From Lysobacter sp. FW306-1B-D06B (GTDB lineage Bacteria > Pseudomonadota > Gammaproteobacteria > Xanthomonadales > Xanthomonadaceae), in the NCBI RefSeq assembly GCF_038446665.1, contig NZ_CP151802.1:1178001-1242000 (forward strand): 64,000 bases of DNA. The letters are read 5' to 3'. Position numbers and translations under genes: made by a program. Every line of letters starts with the position of its first letter. Position 1 is the stretch's first letter. Positions 1 to 8,164 of this stretch are shown piece by piece. The notes beneath the pieces are model-generated. The model had not been told where the DNA came from. It was given only the letters and a program-made list of their open reading frames with translations, and searched no databases.

Positions 1-660
1 CAACGCGCCCGATGCGAGCGCGAACAGCGCGATCGCGGGCCAGTGGGTCCGCAGGCCCTCGCGATTCACCGGCGCGACGGGCATCCATCGCAGCGCGGCA
101 AGCGCCAGCAAGGCCATCGCCCAGAACTGCGCGAGAAACAAGGCGCGCCAGCCGAGCATCGCTTCGAGCGGGCCGGACACGACCGGGCCGGCGTTCGCGG
201 ACACCAGCAGTACGAAGGACAGCAGCGCGATCGCCTGCAGTCGTTGCGTGCCCTTGCACAGCAGGAATACGGCGGCGAAGGCCATCGGCCCGAACGTGCC
301 GCCCGCGAGTCCCTGCAGTGCGCGCACCACCAGCAGGGAAGGCAGCGACGTCGCCATCGCGCACAGCCAGGCACACACGGCGAACCACGCGGCGCTGACG
401 ATGAAGTAGCGACGCAGGCCGAGCGTTCGCAGCAGCACGGGTGAGACGGCGATGCCGACGAAGCTGGCGACGGTGTAGACCGTCGTGATCCACGATGCTT
501 CGTCCGCGGAAGCACCCAGGCCGCCCTGGATGTCGGCGAGATTGGCCGACGCGAACTGCGCGGTCATGTTCGCGAGGAACGAGCCCGCGAGCGCGACCAT
601 CACGGCGGGCGGAAAGCGCGTTTCGTCGACGGAGACGGCGGTGGCGACCTGTGCGTTCAT
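1..660 (-). CDS. MFS drug-efflux transporter, DHA2 (EmrB/QacA) type, 3' part outside the window
   Basis: The frame is open from the ATG at 660 to the window edge, giving the N-terminal 220 residues. After a short cytoplasmic start come alternating hydrophobic segments. The stretch NLADIQGGLGAS followed by DEASWITTVYT matches the first loop of EmrB/QacA proton-driven multidrug exporters, which normally have 14 membrane segments in about 500 residues. An upstream ATG two bases out of frame meets a stop at once, so 660 is the start. It lies downstream of the dehydrogenase at 724-1530 on the same strand and may be cotranscribed. The substrate cannot be told from sequence. Confidence 0.85.
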   Translation of the reverse strand, partial: MNAQVATAVSVDETRFPPAVMVALAGSFLANMTAQFASANLADIQGGLGASADEASWITTVYTVASFVGIAVSPVLLRTLGLRRYFIVSAAWFAVCAWLCAMATSLPSLLVVRALQGLAGGTFGPMAFAAVFLLCKGTQRLQAIALLSFVLLVSANAGPVVSGPLEAMLGWRALFLAQFWAMALLALAALRWMPVAPVNREGLRTHWPAIALFALASGAL

Positions 661-723
661 GGCATGAGAAGAGGCGATGCGCGATCGCCGGCACGGTACG
701 GCCGCGCCGGCGATCGGCGTGGA

Positions 724-1530
724 TCACGAAGTGGCGACGGCGTAGCGCGCGGCCGGACGCGAGCGCGACAGCCCCGGGGCCATGGCCTTGCGTGCCTGCT
801 CGAACGCGTTCCAGTCGGCGATGTCGGGCAGGGCCGGGATCGTCACGGTCTCACCCTGCGCCAGCCCGGCCAGTGCGGCGTCGACCATTGCGTCGGCCGG
901 CATCACGATCTCCTGCGGCAGATGCGTCACTGGCGTGCCGGCCACGTCCCAGAAATCGGTGGCGGTCGCGCCCGGCAGCACGGCCTGCACGCGCACGCCC
1001 TTGTCGGCCAGCTCGTGCTGCAAGGACTGCGAGAACGCCAGCACGAACGCCTTGCTGCCGCCGTACACGCCATTGAGCAGCTCCGGTGCCAGCGCGACGA
1101 TCGAGGCGATGTTGATGATCGTGCCCGTGCCGCGCGCGACGAAGGCCGGTGCTGCCGCATAGGCCAGGCGCGTAAGCACGTTCACGTTGAGGGTGATCAT
1201 GCGGTCCATCGCGGCGACGTCGGATTGCAGCAGCGGCGCCGTCGCGCCCACACCGGCGTTGTTCACCAGCACGGTGATGCTGGCGTCGCGGCGCAGCAGG
1301 TCTTCCACGCGCGCCAGGTCTTCGGGGCGGGTCAGGTCGGCGGCGATGGTTTCCACCGAGCGGCCGGTGCGCGTGGTCAGCTCCTGCGCCAGCTCGCGCA
1401 GCTTGTCGGCGCGGCGGGCGACCAGGATCAGGTCATGGCCGGCGCGGGCCAGGCGGTCGGCATACAGGGCGCCGATGCCGGAAGAGGCGCCCGTGATCAG
1501 CGCCGTGCCTTGATGAATGCGGGTGTTCAT
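724..1530 (-). CDS. Short-chain dehydrogenase/reductase (SDR)
   Basis: Classical SDR of 268 residues. The Rossmann cofactor motif TGASSGIG lies at 13-20, NNAG at 90-93, the catalytic Ser near 133, and YGGSK at 146-150 supplies Tyr146 and Lys150. Arg residues following the second beta strand (VARRADKL) suggest NADP(H). The enzyme would reduce a carbonyl or oxidise an alcohol, but the substrate is not predictable. It is transcribed divergently from the GlxA-type regulator at 1645, the usual arrangement for a regulator and its target, and is followed by the efflux gene. Confidence 0.9.
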   Translation of the reverse strand: MNTRIHQGTALITGASSGIGALYADRLARAGHDLILVARRADKLRELAQELTTRTGRSVETIAADLTRPEDLARVEDLLRRDASITVLVNNAGVGATAPLLQSDVAAMDRMITLNVNVLTRLAYAAAPAFVARGTGTIINIASIVALAPELLNGVYGGSKAFVLAFSQSLQHELADKGVRVQAVLPGATATDFWDVAGTPVTHLPQEIVMPADAMVDAALAGLAQGETVTIPALPDIADWNAFEQARKAMAPGLSRSRPAARYAVATS

Positions 1531-1644
1531 GGGGGAGGTCCGGTAGTCCGGCGGATGCCGGGTGCGGGTTGAAATCTAGACCGCCTTGCCCATGTCTCAA
1601 ATGTCGTATATACCTCGTTTCAGGCCATGCCCCCGGAGGCTGCC

Positions 1645-2586
1645 ATGCTCACCATCGGATTCGCCCTGCCGCCCGGTTTCCAGATCATGGGGATGGCCGC
1701 GGCGTCGGCCTTCGAACTGGCGAACGTGACTGCGAAGGAGGCGCTGTACGGCATCCGCATCGTCTCCGAGCACGGCGGCGCCGTGCCCAGTTCGCTGGGC
1801 GTGCCGATCGAGTCGCGGATGCTGTCGCGGCAGAAGCTCGACACGCTGATCGTCACCGGCCTGCTGCATCCGGAACCGACCCGTCCCGGCCTGATCCGCC
1901 AGATCGGCCGCGCCGCGCAATCCACGCGCCGCATCGCGTCGGTGTGCACGGGTGCTTTTCTGCTGGGCGAAGCCGGACTGCTCGACGGGCATCGCGTCAC
2001 CACGCACTGGTTCCATGCGCGCCAGTTGCAGGCGCAGTTCCCGAACGCCATCGTCGAGGACGATCGCATCTTCATCATCGACGGCGCGCTGTGGACCTCG
2101 GCCGGCATGAGCGCCGGCGTCGACCTGGCGCTGGGCATGATCGAAAAGGATTTCGGCGCCGAGCTCACGCGCGCGGTCGCGCAGAAACTCGTGGTCTACC
2201 ATCGCCGCGCGGGCGGGCAATCGCAGCATTCCGCGTTGCTTGAACTGGATGCGAAGACCGACCGCATCCAGAGCGCACTCAGCTACGCACGCAGCCACCT
2301 GCGCGCGGCGCTGACGGTGGAGGAACTCGCCGACGCCGCGCACCTCAGCCCGCGCCAGTTCAGCCGCGCGTTCCGTGCGGAAACCGGGCAGTCGCCGGCC
2401 AAGGCGGTCGAACACATGCGCGTGGAGGCGGCGCGCGTGATGATCGAACAGAGCCGGCACACGATGGACGAAGTGGCCGCCGAAACCGGATTCGCGGACA
2501 CCGAACGCATGCGCCGCGCCTTCCTGCGCGCGTTCGGGCAACCACCGCAGGCCCTGCGGCGCACGGCGCGGCTCGCCAGCGCCTGA
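1645..2586 (+). CDS. GlxA family transcriptional regulator (DJ-1/PfpI domain plus AraC HTH)
   Basis: A two-domain regulator of 313 residues. The first two-thirds resemble a DJ-1/PfpI amidase-like sensor with the nucleophile-elbow sequence SVCTGAF (Cys101). The last hundred residues are an AraC-type double helix-turn-helix with LTVEELADAAHLSPRQFSRAF and a second helix pair ending GQPPQALR. An ATG also occurs at 1627, but GGAGG at 1635-1639 lies five bases before the ATG at 1645, so that start is preferred. The divergent dehydrogenase at 724-1530 is the likely target. The ligand is unknown. Confidence 0.9.
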   Translation: MLTIGFALPPGFQIMGMAAASAFELANVTAKEALYGIRIVSEHGGAVPSSLGVPIESRMLSRQKLDTLIVTGLLHPEPTRPGLIRQIGRAAQSTRRIASVCTGAFLLGEAGLLDGHRVTTHWFHARQLQAQFPNAIVEDDRIFIIDGALWTSAGMSAGVDLALGMIEKDFGAELTRAVAQKLVVYHRRAGGQSQHSALLELDAKTDRIQSALSYARSHLRAALTVEELADAAHLSPRQFSRAFRAETGQSPAKAVEHMRVEAARVMIEQSRHTMDEVAAETGFADTERMRRAFLRAFGQPPQALRRTARLASA

Positions 2587-2628
2587 TTCCGCCGCACCGC
2601 GCGGCGCGGTTTGCCGAGGCGGGTGTTC

Positions 2629-2669
2629 TTGACCCACGTCAGGACCGACGACGATCGCGTCATTACAAT
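2629..2669 (+). promoter_or_regulatory. FNR/CRP-like half-palindrome with a -10 element
   Basis: TTGACCCACGTCAG at 2629-2642 fits the FNR/ANR pattern TTGAC-N4-GTCAA with one mismatch. TACAAT at 2664-2669 would place the transcript start near 2677, putting the palindrome centre close to -41.5, the class II activator position. Inference from a single site. Confidence 0.35.
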
Positions 2670-3078
2670 GCGCCCCGTGCGCACCCCCGCCTTCCACCGA
2701 CGCATGACGCTGCTGGCGCTGTTCGCCATGCTGCTGCTGTTGGCGTTGCCGACGGTGGGGCGCGTCCTGTCGGGCTCGTCGGCGGATTCGCGCGGCGTGT
2801 GGGCGCAGATGTGCACGATGGCGGGGCTGAAGCTGGTGAAGATCGCACCCGGCGACGCCCATCCACTGGATCCGCCCACGCCCAAGCCATCCGGAATGTC
2901 GGGCGAAGACTGCGCGTATTGCCCGGTGCTCGCCGGCCTGGTCCTGCTGCTGGTGTGGACGCTGTTCGTCGCGCCGCAGGCCGCGTGTCGCGCGTTGCCG
3001 CCGTGGCGCAGATCGCCGCTGCGCGCGTTCCTGCATCCCAGCGGTCTGGGCTCGCGCGGCCCGCCGCTCGCCCTCTGA
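2668..3078 (+). CDS. DUF2946 domain membrane protein
   Basis: A 136-residue protein with an N-terminal hydrophobic segment after a short basic start, then the DUF2946 signature of a conserved MCTMAGLKLV and, further on, GEDCAYCPVLAGL leading into a second hydrophobic segment. The CxxC may bind metal. DUF2946 genes commonly sit beside TonB receptors and copper or iron uptake genes, and here a TonB receptor starts 72 bases downstream. The start is uncertain: ATG at 2668 overlaps a good -10 sequence, and the in-frame GTG at 2677 would be an exactly leaderless start (133 residues). No Shine-Dalgarno sequence precedes either. Confidence 0.75.
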   Translation: MRPVRTPAFHRRMTLLALFAMLLLLALPTVGRVLSGSSADSRGVWAQMCTMAGLKLVKIAPGDAHPLDPPTPKPSGMSGEDCAYCPVLAGLVLLLVWTLFVAPQAACRALPPWRRSPLRAFLHPSGLGSRGPPLAL

Positions 3079-3150
3079 AAGTCACGTTCCTCATCCCCTG
3101 AGTTGCGTGCGCGACGTCGTTCGCGCGCGTCCCGTGCTTTTGGAGTTTCC

Positions 3151-5223
3151 ATGCCTATTCCTTTCTCCGCGACGCCGCATGCGTCGCGTCTGGCCGTGGC
3201 CGTCGCTGCGGTCCTGTTACCCTGTGCCTCCGCTTTCGCCGAACCCGAGCCTGCGCCCGCGACCACGCTGGATGCAGTGCAAGTGCACGGCGCCCGCCCC
3301 TCGATCGCCAGCGTCGAATCGCTGCAACAGGCGCGTGAACGCCTGGATCAGCGCGCCGGCGCCACCGCGCTGGTCGATGCCGACGCGTACCGCGACGGCC
3401 GCGTCAGCACGCTCACCGATGCGCTGGGGTATGCGCCGGGCGTGTTCGTGCAGTCGCGTTTCGGCGCGGAAGAGGCGCGATTGTCGATCCGCGGCTCCGG
3501 CGTGCAGCGCACCTTCCACGGGCGCGGCGTGGAAGTGCTGCAGGACGGCGCACCGCTGAACCTCGCCGACGGCGCCTTCGACATGCAGGCGATCGAACCG
3601 CTGGCGGCCCGCTACATCGAGGTCTATCGCGGCGCCAACGCGCTGGAGTACGGCGCGGCGACACTGGGCGGCGCGATCAACTTCGTCTCGCCGACCGGTT
3701 TCGACGCGCCCATGCTCGACGCGCGCATGGAAGTGGGCAGCTTCGGCTATCGCCGCGAGCAGCTGGCGCTGGCCGGTGCTTCGCTGCGCGCCGATGGTTA
3801 CCTCAGTCTCACCGGACTACAGCAGGACGGCTACCGCGATCATTCGCAGCAGGAGAACTACCGCCTCTTCGGCAATGCCGGCTATCGCTTCGGCGACACG
3901 CTCGATGCGCGCATCTACCTCACGCATGTCGACACGCGCTCCGAACTGCCCGGCAACCTCACCCTCGCGCAGGCCAAGTCCGATCCGCGCGTGGCCAACC
4001 CGGGCAACGTCGCGCTCGACCAGCGCCGCGATTTTCGGCTGGACCGCATCGCCGGCACATTGGGCTGGGCGCCGTCGCTGGGCCGCACGCTGACGGTCTC
4101 CACGTGGTTGTCCGACAAGTCTCTGCACCATCCGATCTACCAGGTGCTAGACCAGGACAGCCGCGACGTCGGCATCGATGCGCGCTGGCGCCAGGAAGGC
4201 GAACTCGCCGGCCATCGCAACGTGCTGATCGCCGGCATCACCTACGTGCGCGGCGACATCGACGACGACCGCTTCGTCAACGTCGCCGGGCACGCAGGCG
4301 CGCGCACCAACCGCTTCGACCAGCGCGCAAGCAACGCCAAGGCCTACGTCGAGGACCAGACCTGGCTGGATGCGAAGTGGACGTTCGCCGTCGGTGCGCA
4401 GGGCTTGCACTCAACGCGCCGCTCACGCGACGGCTTCATCACCGGCGGACGCGACGAGAGTTTCGACGTGGCCTACTCCGGCTTCAGTCCGAAGCTGGGC
4501 GTGCGCTATCTGTTCGACGATACGGCGCAGCTGTTCGCCAACGTCAGCCGCAGCCTGGAACCGCCGAGTTTCGGCGAACTCACCGGCGGCCCCGGCGTGA
4601 CGCAGGTGGACGAACAGAAGGAGACCACGGCCGAGATCGGCGTGCGCGTGCAGCGTGAGCGCTTGTCGCTGGATGCAGCGCTGTACCGCGCGCGCGTGGA
4701 CGGCGAACTGCTGGCGCTGACCGACGGCAACGGCAATCCGCTGGGCACGGTGAATGCCGATCGCACGATCCATCAGGGGCTGGAACTCGGCCTGGGCTGG
4801 CGCCTGGCCGAGCAATGGCGGCTGTCGGCGAACTACTTGTGGAACGATTTCCGCTTCGACCATGACGCGGTGTACGGCGACAACGCACTGGCCGGCATCC
4901 CGCCTCAGCAGCTGCGCGCGTCGTTGCGCTGGTCGCCGGGCGAGTCGCTGTACATCGCGCCGAACCTGGAGTGGGTGCCTCAGGACTACTACATCGACCA
5001 CGCCAACACCTTTCGCGCACCGGGCTATTCGGTACTGGGCGTTCGCGTGGGCGGGCGCGTCGCATCGCGCTGGTCGTGGTTCGTGGATGCGCGCAACCTG
5101 GCCGATCGCAAGTGGATCTCCAGCACGAACGTCGTCGCCGACGCGCGCAGCATGGACCAGGCGAATTTCCTGCCGGGCGACGGGCGCTCGGTGTACGTGG
5201 GGCTGGAGTTCGCGATGCAGTAA
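3151..5223 (+). CDS. TonB-dependent outer-membrane receptor (FecA-like)
   Basis: A protein of 690 residues with a cleavable signal ending near ASAFA (about residue 28), a plug domain (LTDALGYAPGVFVQSR, then LSIRGSGVQRTF and VEVYRGANALEYGAATLGGAINF-type motifs) and a 22-strand barrel ending in an aromatic-rich terminus. GGAG at 3142-3145 fixes the ATG. It should import a scarce chelate (ferric or copper complex) with TonB energy. It follows the DUF2946 gene, probably in one transcript. It is smaller than the receptor at 35107-37968 and unrelated to it in plug sequence, so a metal rather than a sugar ligand is inferred. Confidence 0.9.
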   Translation: MPIPFSATPHASRLAVAVAAVLLPCASAFAEPEPAPATTLDAVQVHGARPSIASVESLQQARERLDQRAGATALVDADAYRDGRVSTLTDALGYAPGVFVQSRFGAEEARLSIRGSGVQRTFHGRGVEVLQDGAPLNLADGAFDMQAIEPLAARYIEVYRGANALEYGAATLGGAINFVSPTGFDAPMLDARMEVGSFGYRREQLALAGASLRADGYLSLTGLQQDGYRDHSQQENYRLFGNAGYRFGDTLDARIYLTHVDTRSELPGNLTLAQAKSDPRVANPGNVALDQRRDFRLDRIAGTLGWAPSLGRTLTVSTWLSDKSLHHPIYQVLDQDSRDVGIDARWRQEGELAGHRNVLIAGITYVRGDIDDDRFVNVAGHAGARTNRFDQRASNAKAYVEDQTWLDAKWTFAVGAQGLHSTRRSRDGFITGGRDESFDVAYSGFSPKLGVRYLFDDTAQLFANVSRSLEPPSFGELTGGPGVTQVDEQKETTAEIGVRVQRERLSLDAALYRARVDGELLALTDGNGNPLGTVNADRTIHQGLELGLGWRLAEQWRLSANYLWNDFRFDHDAVYGDNALAGIPPQQLRASLRWSPGESLYIAPNLEWVPQDYYIDHANTFRAPGYSVLGVRVGGRVASRWSWFVDARNLADRKWISSTNVVADARSMDQANFLPGDGRSVYVGLEFAMQ

Positions 5224-5245
5224 GGGCGTCGTGCAAGGAAGAAAA

Positions 5246-5300
5246 CCCCTCTCCCGCTTTGCGGGAGAGGGGTTGGGGTGAGGGCGGAGCGGGAGAAGGG
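5246..5300. repeat. REP-like inverted repeat, possible bidirectional terminator
   Basis: A perfect 12-bp stem (CCCCTCTCCCGC, loop TTT, GCGGGAGAGGGG) at 5246-5272 followed by TTGGGGTGAGGG. It sits between convergent genes, so it may stop transcription from both sides. The same family recurs at 17780, 24991, 34995, 42916 and inside the coding sequence near 63500. Confidence 0.8.
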
Positions 5301-5308
5301 CGGCGCCT

Positions 5309-6223
5309 TCAATGCGCCCCGATCCGCGCCGCCAGCAGATCCGACAAGCCCACGCGATGCAGCATCTCCGCACGCAACCGGTCGGTTACCGTGAAGCCCA
5401 CGTCCGCGCCGTCCTGCGGGGGATCCACGTGCACGCGGAACGGCCTCCGGCCGCGCGGCGCATCGACGATGGCGACGATCGCCTCGGCCACCAGCGCGAC
5501 GTCCGCGTCCTCCGGCACGATCTCGGCGAACGCCTCGCGCACCTGCTCGCCGAATCCGGCGTACGGGCCGTCGTCGTACTCGGCCGCACGCGCTGCATCG
5601 TCCGGCTGCCCGCTGTGCGCGAAGTGATTGGTACCGCGCGTGAACGCGCCGGGCACGATGATCGAAGTCTCGATGCCCCAGCGCGACAGCTCGCGCGCGT
5701 ACTGCACGGCGATCGCATCCATCGCCGCCTTCGCCGCGAAGTACGGGGCCAGGTACGGCGGCGTGCCGCCGGCAACGCTGCTGCTGGACACCCACAGCAG
5801 CAGGCCGTCGCGCTGACCGCGCAGGTGCGGCAGGACGGCGCGGTTCACGCGCTGCGTGCTGAGCACGTTGATGTCGTACAGCTGCGCGTACTGTTCCGGC
5901 GTGAAGGCCTCGGCGGGGCCGAAGGCCATGTGGCCGGCGTTGTGGATCACCACGTCGATATGGCCGGCGTCGGCGATGACGCGGGCGACGGCTTCGTCGA
6001 CGGAAGGCTGCGATTGCACGTCCATCTCGACCGTGCGCAGGTCGGCGCCGTACTGGCGCGAGAACGCCTGCATCTGCTCGACCACCGGCGCATTGCGCGT
6101 GGCGGTGTTGCGCATCGAGGCGTAGACGGTGTGGCCCGCGCGGGCGAGCGCTTCGGCGGCGAGGCGGCCGAAACCGCTGGAGGCACCGGTGATGAGGACG
6201 ACGGATTTGGTTGCGGTGTTCAT
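5309..6223 (-). CDS. Short-chain dehydrogenase/reductase
   Basis: An SDR of 304 residues with TGASSGFG at 12-19, HNAGH in place of the usual NNAG, an SSSSVAG catalytic-serine strand and YFAAK for the Tyr-Lys pair. The open frame extends upstream, but the ATG at 6223 has GGAGAACC just before it and begins the conserved fold. It is somewhat longer at the C-terminus than standard 250-residue SDRs. It lies 52 bases after another SDR (6276-7013) on the same strand, so the two probably form an operon opposite the LysR gene. Substrate unknown. Confidence 0.88.
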   Translation of the reverse strand: MNTATKSVVLITGASSGFGRLAAEALARAGHTVYASMRNTATRNAPVVEQMQAFSRQYGADLRTVEMDVQSQPSVDEAVARVIADAGHIDVVIHNAGHMAFGPAEAFTPEQYAQLYDINVLSTQRVNRAVLPHLRGQRDGLLLWVSSSSVAGGTPPYLAPYFAAKAAMDAIAVQYARELSRWGIETSIIVPGAFTRGTNHFAHSGQPDDAARAAEYDDGPYAGFGEQVREAFAEIVPEDADVALVAEAIVAIVDAPRGRRPFRVHVDPPQDGADVGFTVTDRLRAEMLHRVGLSDLLAARIGAH

Positions 6224-6275
6224 GTGGTTCTCCACGAACGGGCGCCGCGCGGCGGCGGCGCGCGTGAAAGTGACG

Positions 6276-7013
6276 TCAGACGATGCCGCCGTTGGCGCGC
6301 AGCACCTGGCCGTTGATCCAGCCGCCGTCGGGGCCGGCGAGGAAGGCGACCGTGGCGGCGATGTCCTCCGGCTGGCCCAGGCGCTCCAGCGGCGCCTGCT
6401 TGGCCAGGCGCTCGATGACGTCTTGCGGCTTGCCGTCCAGGAACAGCCGCGTCGCAGTCGGGCCGGGCGCGACGGCATTGACGGTGATGTTGCGGCCGCG
6501 CAGTTCCTTGCTGAGGATCTGCGTCATCGTTTCCACCGCGGCCTTGGTCGCGGCGTAGACGGCATACGTCGGCGGCGTGAGGCCGACCACGCTGCTGGAC
6601 AGGTTCACGATGCGGCCGCCGTCGCGCAGTCGGCGCGCGGCTTCGCGCAGCGTGTTGAACGTGCCCTTGAGGTTGATCGCGACCTGGCTGTCGAACAGCG
6701 CGTCGTCGCTTTCGGCCAGCGTCGCCAGGCGCATGATGCCGGCGTTGTTGACCAGCACGTCCACGCCACCGAACGCGGCCTGAGCGTTGTCGAACAGGCG
6801 GGCGACGGCGGCGGCATCGGAGACGTCGGCCTGCGCGGCGACGGCGCGGCCGCCGGCCTGTTCGATCTCCGCCACGAGGGCGTCGGCGTCGGCGGAGGCG
6901 CCGGCGTAATTGACGACGACGGTGAAGCCGTCCGCCGCAAGGCGGCGGGCGATGGCGGCGCCGATGCCGCGCGAGGCACCGGTGACGAGGGCGGTTCGGG
7001 TCGGGGTGTTCAT
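6276..7013 (-). CDS. SDR family oxidoreductase (FabG-like)
   Basis: A 245-residue classical SDR: TGASRGIG near residue 11, NNAG, LSSSVVG with the catalytic Ser, YAVYAATKAAVE containing Tyr and Lys, and a C-terminal GGWINGQVLRANGG close to the FabG pattern. The ATG at 7013 is preceded by CCGGAG. It is the first gene of the two-SDR unit read away from the LysR gene at 7141, which probably controls it. Likely an NADP(H)-dependent reductase acting on a small carbonyl compound. Fatty-acid synthesis is unlikely because no fab genes are near. Confidence 0.9.
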   Translation of the reverse strand: MNTPTRTALVTGASRGIGAAIARRLAADGFTVVVNYAGASADADALVAEIEQAGGRAVAAQADVSDAAAVARLFDNAQAAFGGVDVLVNNAGIMRLATLAESDDALFDSQVAINLKGTFNTLREAARRLRDGGRIVNLSSSVVGLTPPTYAVYAATKAAVETMTQILSKELRGRNITVNAVAPGPTATRLFLDGKPQDVIERLAKQAPLERLGQPEDIAATVAFLAGPDGGWINGQVLRANGGIV

Positions 7014-7107
7014 GGGGGCTCCGGGTCTGGCGCCGGCCGAGATCGGCGGCGTGGGCACAGTCTGGAACTCCGTCGTTCGGAGATAATCGGGCTAGGATTG
7101 GCCTGAC

Positions 7108-7126
7108 TGTTCAATCAATTCGAACA
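7108..7126. promoter_or_regulatory. Candidate LysR-type operator
   Basis: TGTTC (7108-7112) and GAACA (7122-7126) form an interrupted palindrome of 19 bp containing the T-N11-A spacing expected of LysR-type sites. It lies in the 127-bp divergent region between the SDR pair and the LysR gene. A second inverted repeat, CTCCG-TCGTT-CGGAG, is at 7068-7082. Confidence 0.45.
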
Positions 7127-7140
7127 ATCGGAGGCCCGCC

Positions 7141-8070
7141 GTGGACCGTTTCGACGCGATGCGCCTGTTCGTCCGCGTGGTGGAGCGGCGCAGCTTCACC
7201 CAGGCCGCGCACGACATGGAGGTGCCGCGCTCCACCTGCACCACGGTGATCCGCGCCCTGGAAACCCGCCTGGGCACCCGATTGCTGCAACGGACCACGC
7301 GCGTGGTGCGGCCGACGCTGGACGGCGAGGCCTACTACCACCGGTGCCTGGGGATCCTGGGCGACATCGAGGATGCCGACGGCGCCTTCCTCGGCGCCCG
7401 TCCCAAGGGCCTGCTGCGCGTGGAAGTGCAGGGCACCATCGCGCGTCATTTCCTGTTGCCTGCATTGCCGGCGTTCTTCGAGCGCTACCCGGACATCGAA
7501 CTGTCGATGAGCGAGAGCGACCGCTGGGTCGATCTGGTGCAGGAGGGCGTGGACTGCGCGCTGCGCTGGGGACGCCTGCGCGACAGCGAACTGGTTGCGC
7601 GGCAGGTCGCGATGCTCGATCGCCTCACCTGCGCCACGCCGCAGTACCTGGCACGCCACGGCACGCCCGCGAGTCTGGACGACCTCGACGGCCACCGCGT
7701 CGTCGGCATCCGTTCGATCACCACCGGCGCGGTGACGCCGCTGGAGTTCATGGTCGACGGACAGCTGCAGGCCGTGTCGCTGCCCAGCACGTTCTCGGTG
7801 ACGGGCACGGAGAGTTACCTGGCCGGCATCCGCCTCGGCCTCGGCTTGGCGCAGGTGCCGCGCTTCCATGTCGAGGACGACCTGCGCCGCGGTGCGCTGG
7901 TGGAGTTGCTGCCGCGCATGCCGCCGCCGTCGGTGCCGGTGTCGCTGCTGTATTCGCGCACGCGGCAGCTGTCGCCGCGCGTGCGCGTGTTCCTGGACTG
8001 GGCGGCGCGCGAGTTCGCCGCGCGCACCGCATCGACGCAGGAGATCGACGGGTCGCACCACGGAACGTGA
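7141..8070 (+). CDS. LysR family transcriptional regulator
   Basis: A 309-residue regulator with an N-terminal winged helix-turn-helix (MDRFDAMRLFVRVVE, then SFTQAAHDMEVPRSTCTTVIRALE) and a periplasmic-binding-protein-like effector domain. The start is GTG at 7141 with GGAG at 7130-7133 seven bases upstream. No other start retains the full HTH. This subgroup, which begins with an MDRF/MDRL-type sequence, often controls a neighbouring dehydrogenase or efflux gene. The two SDR genes read divergently from it are the likely targets. Confidence 0.92.
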   Translation: MDRFDAMRLFVRVVERRSFTQAAHDMEVPRSTCTTVIRALETRLGTRLLQRTTRVVRPTLDGEAYYHRCLGILGDIEDADGAFLGARPKGLLRVEVQGTIARHFLLPALPAFFERYPDIELSMSESDRWVDLVQEGVDCALRWGRLRDSELVARQVAMLDRLTCATPQYLARHGTPASLDDLDGHRVVGIRSITTGAVTPLEFMVDGQLQAVSLPSTFSVTGTESYLAGIRLGLGLAQVPRFHVEDDLRRGALVELLPRMPPPSVPVSLLYSRTRQLSPRVRVFLDWAAREFAARTASTQEIDGSHHGT

Positions 8071-8164
8071 CCGCTACACTCGACGGCCGCGCCGCCTGCG
8101 CCCACGATGGCGCGCCTGCGCGGATGCGTCCGCTCGCGCCGATCTTCCCTTCCCCGGAGTGCCC

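Noticed and set aside
5224..5308. Insertion sequence remnant
   Set aside because: No transposase fragment or target duplication is visible. The hairpin belongs to the REP-like family found throughout the window.
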